64,000 bases of DNA, from assembly GCA_022393335.1 (NCBI GenBank), contig JAJEKB010001148.1:32606-96605 (forward strand), read 5' to 3'. The notes under the pieces were generated by a model. It was not told the DNA's origin. It made no database searches and saw nothing but the letters and a program-made list of their open reading frames with translations. The translations under genes and the position numbers were made by a program. Source of the DNA: Macrotrachela quadricornifera. Taxonomy: Eukaryota; Rotifera; Eurotatoria; Philodinida; Philodinidae. This document shows positions 12,324 through 23,800 of the stretch, one piece after another (within the stretch, counting starts at the first letter, position 1; each line of letters begins with the position of its first letter).

Positions 12324-15300
12324 TCAATTGCGTTTTTCATTATTACAAATTCTTCCAAATGGACAATTAAATAATTTACATGATGCACATGTAAATGGTA
12401 CAGTATAAAACAATGTTATTAATACAATAAATAATGCAATTGTTATTGCTAATGATGTTGTAACAACAACAAGATGACGAACATTTTTTTTATAACTAAC
12501 ATCAGGAAAAACGATCATATTTAACATAAAACCAATAATAAAACCAAAGCATTGAGAATAATTATCAACTAATGGTAATAAACCAACGGTAAATAATAAA
12601 AAAAGACATATAATTATTTTAAAAAATGGTATCCATGGTCTTTTTAATGATCTCCAACCAAGAAATAATTCACTAAGATAACAAGCAAGTATTGCAAATT
12701 GTCCGCCACCAGGTCCAACTTGAATTGTATCACGTAAAAATAATGCACTAGCTAAACTACCAACAAAACCAGATACAATATAAATTATCATTACACGAAT
12801 ACAACCAGCTAATTTTTCTAATGGACGCATTATTGTATATTGAAATATAATTGTTATTAATAAATGAATTAAACTATAAATAAATAAATAAATATTTATT
12901 CATTAATAAAAAAAGAATAATACCCAGCATGAATAAATATAACTGTCCAAAATCGATAAACTTGATCAGGTAAACGAGCTTAGAAAAAAAAGAAATTAAG
13001 ATAAGAAAAAAAAAGATTTATTTATTTACCAACAAAAAATTCCAACATACCACAAACACTTTGAATACAATCGACCTAAATAGATTATTTTATTTTTTAA
13101 AATTATTTAAACTTTTTTTTTTAATCTAACTTGAGAACATAAATGAGCTCGTGGATGAAATATTCCTCGACGACGTCGACAATCATCTTTTGATGTTAAT
13201 ACACAATCTCCAAGTATACCTGTACAACATGGTCTTGCTAAAAATTTCAATTTAAATATTTAAAAAAAAAAAAGTAACATTTACCAATATTTGTACATTG
13301 CATATGTGGATAAAGAGATATATTATTAGCAATTCGACTATAATCTTGTTCGAGGCAAATCTATTATTAAAAAAATATATATTTATATATTATTCTAGAT
13401 TATTTTGTTTATTAAATATCTACCGGCCATTTGACAGCATTTGGTGACCATTTTAATCGTTTTGAATTAACTGATGTTAATGACCAAGTTATATCATCTT
13501 CTCGAGGTATATTACCAATTAATCTTTTTGTACATGTTCTAAAAAAATATAAATTTAACAAAATATGAAAAAAAAATAATTTTAAATATTAAATTACTCT
13601 GGTGTTAGACCACATACAGCTGGAAAATTAACATGTTTTTGATCTTTTAAATTTTTACTTTTTAATGATGTTCTATACCATGTTAAACCTGATCGTGGCT
13701 TTAAAAAAAAAGGAAAAAAAAATAAAATTTTATTTGAAAATTTTATACATACAAGACATTGTTGAGATAATGTTTGCATACAACGTCCAGTTATTGTATC
13801 TATACAACAACCAGAAATTGATTCTAATCCAGCTTGTTTTTCATATCGACTTTTAACTTCATCATGTGTACGAATACATGGTGTATACTTTGCTCCTAAT
13901 CGAATTAAATCAGCTGGATGTGGACCAAACCATGGATTCATTGTTAAATCAAATTTTTGTTGTTCAAATAGAGTAGAATTATTCTAAGAATAGATTTATA
14001 TCGTATTTAATATTTAAAGAAAAAAATAATAAATTATATAATTACAGTTTGAGTTGATGATAATGGTGCATAACCATAAACAATTAATGATATAGTACAA
14101 ACAAGAATTTGAACAAATGTTACCCAATATGTAAAATATGGACGATGTGAACGATAAGATTCATGAATTTCAGCTAAATTTTTTTGTTGTTGATGTTTTA
14201 TTGATTGTTGTTTCGAACGAGAAAACCGAGATATTATTGTATTAAATGGACGATATTTAATAAAATCTACTGAGAAAAAGAATATTTATTTAAAAATAAA
14301 ATTCAAATTAAATTACTTGAAAATCGTCGTTGTTTAGGAGAAATATTATTTCGTGGTGTAACTATAGTTGGTGTTGGAACACGATTATTATCTGTTTGTG
14401 TACATTGAGCACTAATGATAAATAATTAAAATTTTTTTTTTTTGTTATATATTTTTCTTTCTTTTTATTTTACTTTGAATATGTATCTTTATGATCATGT
14501 TCATCAATTCCAATTGGTTCTGTTGTTGGTGTTAGATTTTGTTGATTAGTTTTATTTGTTACTACAATATTTTTCAAACATACACCAGATCCACCTATTT
14601 GTTCATCTTCATCATCTTCCTATAATTACAACAAAAAACAACAAATAACTAATTTGTATTTAAGAAAACAAGAAAAAGGCAAAGGCAAAGATCTTATTAA
14701 TCATTAAAAAATTTTTTTATATATATATAAAAACAAGGAAAAAAAAGCAAAGCACACACATTTAATTAATGTGTCTACCTCATCAAATGATGTCGATGCA
14801 CGTATCGATTTCGTACGTGACATCTCGTCCACCTTGAAATGAGATTTAATTTTAATTTAAATACAATTATTCAATAATAACTTACAGCAAGTAAATTTCG
14901 AACACCAGTTACAGCCATACCTAAAATTGATTCACGTTTAGCACTCGATGCTTCAGAATCCATACTACCAGATGTAACAATTTGTGATGTTGGAATAATA
15001 GGTCTATTGAATAAAAAACGTTTTTTATTTATTCATATTAAATAATATATATTACCTTTGTTCAATATCAGTACCTTGTTCATTAACACCAATTTGATCA
15101 ACAACTTCATCTTTTAATTCTCCACCGAACATACTATATTTACTTAAAAAATTATAACGTCGTTGTTGCCAATTATCTTTATGTAATGCTGGTGCAGCAG
15201 CCGTTGCTAATATTGGACTGGCATTTAATTGCATTACACTAAAAAGAACACAATAAATCACTAATTTTTTTTCCACAAATATAAATAATCTTTTTTTTTC

Positions 15301-15550
15301 GTGTTTTTCTTTATCTATCAGCTCAAAATGATTTTTCATTTATCTACCGATCGTGTGGATTGATTTGTTCCGATACAGCTCGTCTCTTTCTTACAGGAGC
15401 TAGTGTTACATTGCCTCCAGGTAATTGTCGAAGCAGTAACCCGCTTGATGGCAATGGTATTTGGGACAAAAGTCGTTTTGTACGTCCCATAGTTGACATT
15501 GGAAATTCTTCTTGCGGTTGTTCATCATCATTACTGTCATTATCAGCCAT
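12324..15550 (-). CDS. RHBDF: inactive rhomboid protein (iRhom), 15-exon form
   Basis: Exons (minus, 5' to 3'): 15550-15348, 15238-15056, 15003-14886, 14832-14779, 14619-14474, 14411-14317, 14269-14046, 13983-13753, 13698-13598, 13538-13424, 13360-13285, 13237-13131, 13075-13051, 12978-12924, 12873-12324. All join in phase and give 760 residues. Order seen: a cytosolic N-terminal region with YSMFGGE and SILGMAV, SHRPYFTYW before the first membrane helix, a long Cys-rich luminal iRhom homology domain, a HAG helix, then the rhomboid core. Where active rhomboids have GxSG this protein has GPGGGQF, so the catalytic serine is absent and it is a pseudoprotease. iRhoms escort clients such as ADAM17 from the ER and tune EGF-type signalling. 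The protein ends in a Cys-rich tail. Two further upstream first exons exist (separate entries). Confidence 0.9.
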
Positions 15551-16758
15551 TTATTTCATTTGAATACAAACGTTTTCTTCTGTACAATACAATTAATGTA
15601 AAAGAAAAGACAAGGTATTGCGAAATAAAAGAAAAAGGTACGATACTGTAGTTATTCTATACTTGAATAATGTCAATAAAAATAAAAAGAAAAAAAATGT
15701 GAGAATGACTGAAAGGAAGCATCAAGAGGCAAATGGCGTGTAATTAAAAATAATATGACGAAATAGAAAGAAAAACATTATATTCTTCAATTTCTATAGT
15801 GACAAAGATGGATTAGAAGTTTTTTTCTTTTCTACTTGTCAATTTTAAAAAGAAAATGATGGTGTCAATTAAAACATGTACGCTAATGATATCATGTAGA
15901 ATAATAAATTTATTCTATGGAAGAAAAAAAAAATATTATTCAATTCCTAATGGTAAAAAAAATTATTTCTACAGATCTTCGAACGATCGTACCGGAAGAA
16001 GAAAAAGAAAAGAAATGATCATTGTAATTTTTTTTTCTCTAGCTGATCATAGAAAAAAAAATTGATTATGCACGATGACATAAATGAAGAATTTCGATAG
16101 TTTATAATAAAATGGCAATTCATGAATTTCTACTGATTATTGAAGATCAAAAAAATGAAATTTATTGCATTTAACGAATCTAATCTTATCTAAGTAAATA
16201 TAAGTCAATGATTTTCCCGATAAAAATCAAAGAAAATTCGATATTATTTGTTATTCTATCGACAAGAAAAGAGGTAAATATATTTTTCGGACTTAAGATA
16301 AAAGAAAACTAATATAAAATAATATTTTATCATAAATAAAGATGTCTGGTTTTTATTTTCTTTTAAAGATTAATATTACACAAGAGATCGTTAATATAGA
16401 AGAAAATAAACTCATTAAACTAGAACGTATATGTGAATTATCGCTAATAGTAACTGATTCTATATACAAGAAAAAGAACTGATAGTCAAAGCAAAATGAT
16501 ATTAAACGCAAGCGAGTGATTTGTTGTTATGTCGTCTCGTCTGGATAGTAATAATACTATAGGGTGTATATACAGCTGCTATTTCTTTTCCTATTTCCTC
16601 TTCCATCATTCGTCACCGATACATAAATATTAGTACATAGAATAACTCAGTATGCATTTAAGTCTTAGAATAAAAGCTAGGGTTAAAAGCATTCATCAAT
16701 ATTATCGATTTTCTTTATATGATATATATATATATCAATCAATAAGTTATGATCTTAC
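15551..16758. other. non-coding; iRhom intron/promoter region
   Basis: No coding exon is seen. It lies between the proximal iRhom first exon and the next upstream one, so it would be promoter for the short form and intron for the longer forms. It is AT-rich with poly-A/poly-T runs. A plus-strand open frame at 15,856-16,065 is Lys/Ile-rich and looks spurious. Confidence 0.5.
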
Positions 16759-16928
16759 TTATTTGTTTCGTCTATTAAAATATTAGAATTATATGTTGAT
16801 AATGTTGATGATGAAAAAGATAAATATTTATTATTTTCTATTTCATAATCTTGTTCGATATTTTCGTTTTCATGAGTATCACCAGATAATAAATGATAAC
16901 GAACAATAGTAGATATTGATGATGACAT
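16759..16928 (-). CDS. RHBDF: candidate alternative first exon of iRhom (second)
   Basis: An ATG-started minus-strand frame opens MSSSISTIVRYHLLSGD and continues Ser/Asn/Glu-rich for 56 codons to a clean GTAAGA donor. It ends two bases into a codon, the same phase as the 15550-15348 first exon. It can therefore splice to the 15238 acceptor and continue VMQLN in frame. No stop, start or acceptor ties it to any other gene. It is predicted to give iRhom a different cytosolic N-terminus from a separate promoter. The splice is inferred; no transcript evidence is available. Confidence 0.5.
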
Positions 16929-17735
16929 GTTATTATTATATTAAATCTTATTGTATGATTGCTATATTAATCGAATAGTGATTATGTATATATAAAAGCA
17001 ATCAAGTTTTGTTATTGACTATTTTCTATTAAACTATTCGTTGTATATATGTATATATGATTATACCAGAAAATATAACTTTTAATCTTATTCCATATGT
17101 GTAAACAAAATTGCTCCTTCTGTACATCATTCTTTTTTTTTTTTCTTCTTTTTGACCTTATCTGTTACCGACCATAAATATTATTATATCAACAACTTTT
17201 CTTTTTATTTTCTCCAATAGGTTATAATCACAAAGTATCAAAATTTTTTTTTCTTTTCTCCAGACATGAATATATTTATCGTTATATTAGATAGTCCATT
17301 TTTATATGTTAATAGATTATTAATTTGCTATGTCTATATTTTATTACATTCTTCGTCGTTAAAATACGAAAAAGATAATTTTTCAATTATATTTATGGTC
17401 TAAGAAACAAAATTTCGAAGATTTTCTATTATTGTTTTTCATGCAAATTCATCCGGAAGTAAGATTTTTTTCTTAAGTATCTACTTCCGAAACAATATAA
17501 ATTGTATATAAGTATAATAAATAGACAATAGAAATTATAGACTTATTTAAAATTTATTTATCAATGGGATATATTTAGAAAAAAAGATATTTTATTATTT
17601 AAATTAATTTGTTTTTTTTCTTTCTATTATCGTATTATATTAACTAGAGTTATATCGTGTTTGGTATAATAGAATAAGATTAAAAATGTTAAATGGATCA
17701 TATTACAGAATGAAAAATGATCTAAGAAAACGTAC
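16929..17735. other. non-coding; between alternative iRhom first exons
   Basis: AT-rich with long T runs. No exon can be supported on either strand. It probably holds the promoter for the 16928-16759 exon. Confidence 0.5.
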
Positions 17736-18067
17736 CGCTTTGTTAAATTATACCATCCAATTGGTTCATTACCAACAGTTGATGAAGTCATGGATCTTGA
17801 TGTTGGTGTAGTTTTTCCATTATCAAGAACACTTTCAACAGCTAAATTCCATAATTGACGACTACGAGATGGATTATCAATTGAATTTCCTTTATTAATT
17901 GGACTATTAGGTGAAGATAAAGATTTTCTTGCTTGAAGAAGTGTTGAAGATGTTTGTGAACGAGCTAAAAATAATCATATATAATAATAAGAAAAAAAAA
18001 TCTTTTTTTTAAATTTACATTTTCGAGTAGAATGACGTCTAATTTGATGATTATTATTTTCAGCCAT
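17736..18067 (-). CDS. RHBDF: candidate alternative 5' exon pair of iRhom (third)
   Basis: Exon 18067-18019 starts MAENNNHQIRRHSTRK and splices (GTAAAT donor, TTTTTAG acceptor) to 17964-17736. The second exon encodes a Ser/Thr-rich segment including QLWNLAVESVL and ends GWYNLTK before a GTACGT donor. It finishes two bases into a codon, again matching the phase needed by the 15238 acceptor of iRhom. The basic RRHSTRK start and Ser-rich composition suit a phosphorylated cytosolic tail. It could instead be the 5' part of a separate small gene whose other exons I cannot see, but the shared phase argues for iRhom. Confidence 0.5.
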
Positions 18068-18966
18068 TTATTTTTTTATAAAAAAAATAATCGTTTATAT
18101 TCAATAAAGATTAATATTGGTTATTTTTTATTTTTTTATTTTAGATGTATTATTAAAATAATACTATTTTTACTTTTCAACAAGTATCAATCTTAAATAT
18201 GAAACAAATAAATAATGTATATAGGATAATAATCTAATTTATTGACTGTAGTGATTGGATATTGTTATTAGAATACAAAGAGACATCTTGAATGGCATCA
18301 ATACATAACAGATGACGCTCGATAACGAGTAGTCTGATGTTATTATACTAAAATATATTTTTGAATTATCTTAAAGATGATTATTATATATGTCTGACAG
18401 GAAATTACTTCAAAAGAAAAACAAGATAATATAGATTAAAATTTTAATCAAATTTTCTCTTCCAGAATAATATATAATTTATCGTGCATAATTTATTATA
18501 TTTAGATAATGATTTTATCTTATAGAACGATCATATATGTCTTTGTAAAAATTAAATAATGTTTATAGATCATATCATGATCATAAGTAATAAGATTATC
18601 TTTTACTAGGTGTCTAGGATTTAGTATGTTATTAACCTATGAATGTTTATCATAACAAATGTTTTGTTTTTTTGTGCCTTACAAAGATAATCACGTGAGA
18701 TTCTTTTGTTTTTTTGTTCGATGTTTTGATATAATATTTCTTAACAAAAACTTGTCTTATCTTATTTTATCTAACCTTTGTATTTCTTTTCCTCTATTAT
18801 GTTTTTTTTTTATTTTTCTTACCATGGCCTTCGCTCTACTGTTCTATATAAATAAGGGGTAGGGACACAAAAGACGATAAAGGTGTGTGTGCGTGCGATT
18901 GTAACAGCAAAAAGAAAATTGCATTTAGTTATATATTGTTGAAACAAGCATTAGACGATTATTATT
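18068..18966. promoter_or_regulatory. divergent intergenic region, iRhom (-) / sugar isomerase (+)
   Basis: About 900 bp separate the outermost iRhom first exon from the start of the isomerase-like gene. It must contain promoters for both if the outer exon is real. Nearest the isomerase, TATATAAATAAGG at about 18,844 lies about 120 bp before the ATG and could be a TATA-type element. A plus-strand frame at 18,659-18,862 (Phe/Leu-rich) is not convincing as a gene. Confidence 0.35.
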
Positions 18967-20641
18967 ATGGCAATTCAATCACCTATTTATTTAGTTGCTA
19001 GTGGTGACTCTCGTCTTGCTGCTAATCAAACATGTTGGGAAGCACAAGATAAACTTGAGAAAGCACTTGGTAAAGCTCTTCAATCATTAGGTCATACAAT
19101 AAAACGTGCACATGAATATGATGAAACAAAAAAACATGGTTTTATTGATAGTCAACGTATGGGTATGAAAGTATTCGCAAATTTACCATCTGATAATGTT
19201 CCATTAATTGTTGCTGAAGCTGTTTGGCAATATTCTCATCATGTTTTAGCTGGTTTAACAACACATAAAGGTCCAATATTAACTTTAGCTAATTGGTGTG
19301 GACAATGGCCAGGTCTTGTTGGTATGCTTAATTTAAATGGTTCATTAACAAAAGCTAATGTTAAATATAGTACATTATGGTCAGTTGATTTTACTGATGA
19401 ATTTTTTCTAACTAAACTTAAAGAATGGCTTGAAACAGGAACAATTCAACATGATGTATCACATGCAAAACCATTAAAAGAATGTAAAAAATTACCAGAT
19501 GAATTAGAACAAATTGGAAAAACAATCGCACAAGATATATTAAAAAATAAAGCAATTATGGGTGTATTTGATGAAGTATGAATATTAAAAATAATATTTT
19601 TTTTTCTTTTTTATTAATTATTTATTTTAGGGTTGTATGGGAATGTATAATGCTATAATACCAGATGATCTTCTTCATAAATTAGGTATATTTAAAGAAC
19701 GTCTTAGTCAATCAGCACTTTTTTTTGAAATGCAAGAAACAAAAGATGAAGAAGCTCGTGCTGTTTATGAATGGCTTAAACATAAAGGCATGAAATTTGA
19801 ATTAAAAGATCAAGCTAATGATTTAACTGATTTAACTGAAGAACAAATATTATGGCAATGTAAAATGTATATTGCTGCTGTACGTTTAGCAAATGATTTT
19901 GGTTGTGATTTAATTGGTATACAATATCAACAAGGTTTAAAAGATTTAGTTCCAGCATCAGATTTAGCTGAAGGTTTATTAAATAATGTTGATCGTCCAC
20001 CTGTTAAAGATCGTCAAAATAAACATGTACTTTTTGAAAATGCTGCTGTACCACATTTTAATGAAGTTGATGAATGTGCTGGTGTTGATGCATTTATTAC
20101 AAATCGTGTTTGGAATCAATTAGGTTATTCACCAGAAACAACATTACATGATGTACGTTATGGTGAAGATTTTGATGGTGTATTTACTTGGGTATTTGAA
20201 ATATCAGGTGCTGTTCCACCTGAACATTTAATTGATGGTTATAAAGGTGCTGTTAGTTTACGTCAACCACCAATGTATTTTCATAAAGGTGGTGGAACAA
20301 TTCGTGGAATTTCAAAACCTGGTGAAGTTGTTTGGAGTCGTATATATACAGAAGATAATAAATTAAAAGCTGATATTGGTCGAGCACGTGTTGTTGAATT
20401 ACCTAAAGAAGAAACTGAACGACGTTGGCGTGATACAACACCACAATGGCCAATAATGCATGCACAATTACTTGGTGTTAGTCGTGATCAATTAATGGCA
20501 AAACATAAAGCTAATCATATTCAAGTTGCATATGTACCTGATGAGAAAAGTGCACAAAAAGCATTAGCAACAAAAGCAGCATGTTTTCAAGAATTAGGTA
20601 TTGAAGTTATTGTATGTGGTACTGAATCAGGACTTAATTAA
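18967..20641 (+). CDS. L-fucose isomerase-like sugar isomerase (bacterial type)
   Basis: Two exons, 18967-19575 and 19631-20641, joined by a 55 bp intron (GTATGA...TTTTAG) that reads FDE-GCMGMYN across the junction; 539 residues. The N-terminal half has the alternating alpha/beta look of the fucose/arabinose isomerase fold ([12 protein letters not shown] at the start, [12 protein letters not shown] in the middle). The C-terminal half carries [12 protein letters not shown], then [19 protein letters not shown] and [10 protein letters not shown]. The ELPK, TxxWP and ANH blocks align in order with bacterial L-fucose isomerase, whose ANH histidine binds the metal. The family interconverts aldoses and ketoses in the cytosol. 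I know of no standard animal gene of this type, so bacterial transfer is inferred; codon use is AT-rich like its neighbours and it has acquired an intron. Exact substrate is unknown. Confidence 0.7.
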
Positions 20642-20836
20642 AAAACAAAAATTCTTTAGTTTATTTTTCTATAATAGTTTTATTTATTCTTGTTCTAAAT
20701 AATAAGAACAAATTTTTCTTTTTTTATAATTAAAAAGAACAATAACATGAAAATATGTTCTACTTTATATATTACAAAAAACAAAGAAATATTTTTACAA
20801 GAGATTCTACTATCAATGCTTAGATAATCTGACAAT

Positions 20837-23800
20837 TTAAGATAAACGATCATGTTTTCGTTTTGGTGTTGTTGTAGATGATAAACGTCTTGATGAATTA
20901 AGTTCTGTAGGTTTTAAACGCCGTTCAATATCATTAAGAACAGGCTAAAAAAAAATAAAATATTAAGTTTTTTTTCTTAAATTATTTATTTACCATAAGA
21001 TATTTTTTCCATGCCAAATGTTCTTCTTTATCATAATCATCTTCATTTTGTTCATTAGTTTCTGTCATATTTGGAAAATTTTCTTTTAATATACGATATG
21101 ATGGTAATGTTTTTATATTAAGTTTACTAAGACAAAATGCTATATTTGCACGTTTTCGATCATCACCACTAAAATAAAAAAAGGTAAATAAATAATTTTA
21201 TTTATTTATTTATTTAAATACCATGATTGTTTAAATTGTCGACAAAGACGTTTAACTAATATTTCACAATGACGATCATTTTTAATAAATAAGAAAAGAT
21301 ATGAAATTATTTGATGAAATAAATCAATTGAACATATATTATTCATTGATAAACGTGATATTATATCAGGTAAAACATTAAATAGGGCAAGACCACGTTG
21401 ACGTAATGATAATTCATCAAAAAAATGTTGAGCTATACTTGATATTGGTGTATGAGAATGAAATAAACATAAAGCTATTTCACTAATATAACCACGAACC
21501 TTAATTAAATTTAAATAAGAAAAAAAAAATATTGTTTTTTTTTTTTTCAAAAGAAAATTTTCTTTTATACTTTAATCATTTCTCGTAAAATAAGTATAGC
21601 AATAGTACATAATGCTGTTTCACTAACACTTAAATTTTTATCATGAATTTGTGCATAAAATTGTGGTGTAAATGGTTCAATTATATTTGGATGTCTACAA
21701 TAAACAGAAAAAAAAAAACATGAAAATAATTTTTTTTGTTTTGTTAATGATTTAATTTAATTTCTTTACCGAAGAAGAAGATCACCAAGAGAAACAATTA
21801 AAGCAGAACGTACAGATGAATATGAACATATTTTTGAAAGTTCAAAAATTCGATTAACATATTTTGAACATAGAGTAGGTGAAACATACATCATACGAGT
21901 ACAAGTTAAAATACTTGTTAAAACAAGATTTTCATCATATAATGAATGATCTTCATCAATAAACTATAACAAAAGAAATAATTAAAGTTTCGAATTGAAT
22001 ATATGCTTAGTGAATATTAAGTAATCAGATGATTTATTTACTATTTCAATCCATTTTTCAATTGAATAAAAAATTGAATTTGATTGAAATAATTCTTGTT
22101 CGAGATGAGTAAAATCTGAATGTTGTTGTTGTATAAAATTATTATCATCATCATTATTATTATTTATTTTATCTTGATTTTCATTATTATGAAATAATTT
22201 TCGTGATACTGATAATGAATTTTCATAATCAATATCATCATTATCATCATCATCATCAGTTATTTGTGAAGAATTTTTATCTTGTTGATTTTTTTTAATT
22301 GATGATAAATTAATATATTCATATTTTTGTACACGTTTAGTTAATAAAGCATTTATTGATGATAATAATCGAATAAATATTATTCTCCATGATATATCAT
22401 TTAATTTAATTTGATAATTATTATTTTCTAATGGCCAATTTATTTGATCAGCTAATGAACGAAGAAATTTTATTATTAAATCATTTGCTAATATTTGTAT
22501 TGAATCTTTAATAAATAAAATATTTAATAATTGTTTCATACAATTAATCCATATATTTTCATCATATTCAATATTAGTATCAAGTAATTTTTTTATAATA
22601 ACATCATAAAATTCTTTCGAAATATCATAAGATAATGTTTTTGTTGTTAAAAAATTTGATATAATTTTCATTTGATAATGAAAATAATCTAAATTATTTT
22701 TATCAATTTTATTTTTAAGATTTTGTATAATTGAATTTAAATGTATTGATAAATGATTTTTTTTATCATATGGAATAATAAATGATACTAATTGTAAAAA
22801 TGATGATTGACGTTGTTGAATTTTTTTATAAAGTTCATCAGATAAATCTTTTTTTGATTTATCTATTGTTAATTTTAAATAATAATCAAAAAGAATATCA
22901 ATAAATGAAAAAAAATTTGTTGATGTTGATGTTGATTCATTAAATAGTTGTTTAAGAATATGTTCAAATGTTAATGTTACATTTAAATCCATTTGATCAA
23001 GTAATTTTTCAATAATTCGTTTTGATGATATTCTATTTAAAAGACAATTAGAAGTCATTTTATTAAAGAGCTGAATTTAAATAACGAAAACAAATGGTTC
23101 CTATAGGTTTCAAATCAAGCCCGTAGCCAGGAATTTTCTAAGGGGGGAGCCTAACTTCGTAAGGGGGGGGGGGGCCACCATGGCAAAAAGCACTTTTCGC
23201 AAGCGCAAAAATTTTACTAGTCGTCCCCCCCTCTAGGAAATTTTTGTCCCAAGGGGTGGGCCCTCACCCCCTTGGCTACGGCCCTGTTTCAAATCCATAT
23301 ATAAGGTGTTTTTTTTTTAAGGTTAATCGAACCTTCAAAATGTTCCACATATACACCCAAAGTTAGAGATGAAACTGATAGCAGTCTAATTCATTTCAAT
23401 CTACTTAGACTAGCACTGATCGTCAAAATATCAGACCAATTCTATCTTTAAAAGCTTCTTTTAGACTCAGTTCTGTTTCCATATTCATCCTTAAGTTCGG
23501 ATTCTATCTGTACTTAGTCTTTTAAATCTAAAAAACGTCGAAGAGTTGAAGGTAACCAATCATACTTTCATTTGTTTTAAACATTTCTTGATTATTTTTA
23601 ATTCTATAATGTTTGTGGAATGAATGTATGATATATGGGATGGTATAGTTTTCCATAGATACACCATAACGAAGCATTTTTAATGCAAAACTTTGATGTT
23701 CAGAAATCAGATAAAAACCTACGCCTTTAACAAGGATGAAAAAGTGTGATCAAATTTAAAGAGATTCATCTCTCTAGAGTTACACAATCCTAACCCGAGG

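Noticed and set aside
12139..12327. 62-codon minus-strand frame after the iRhom stop
   Set aside because: Poly-Phe and non-coding in character; it is the 3' flank of iRhom.
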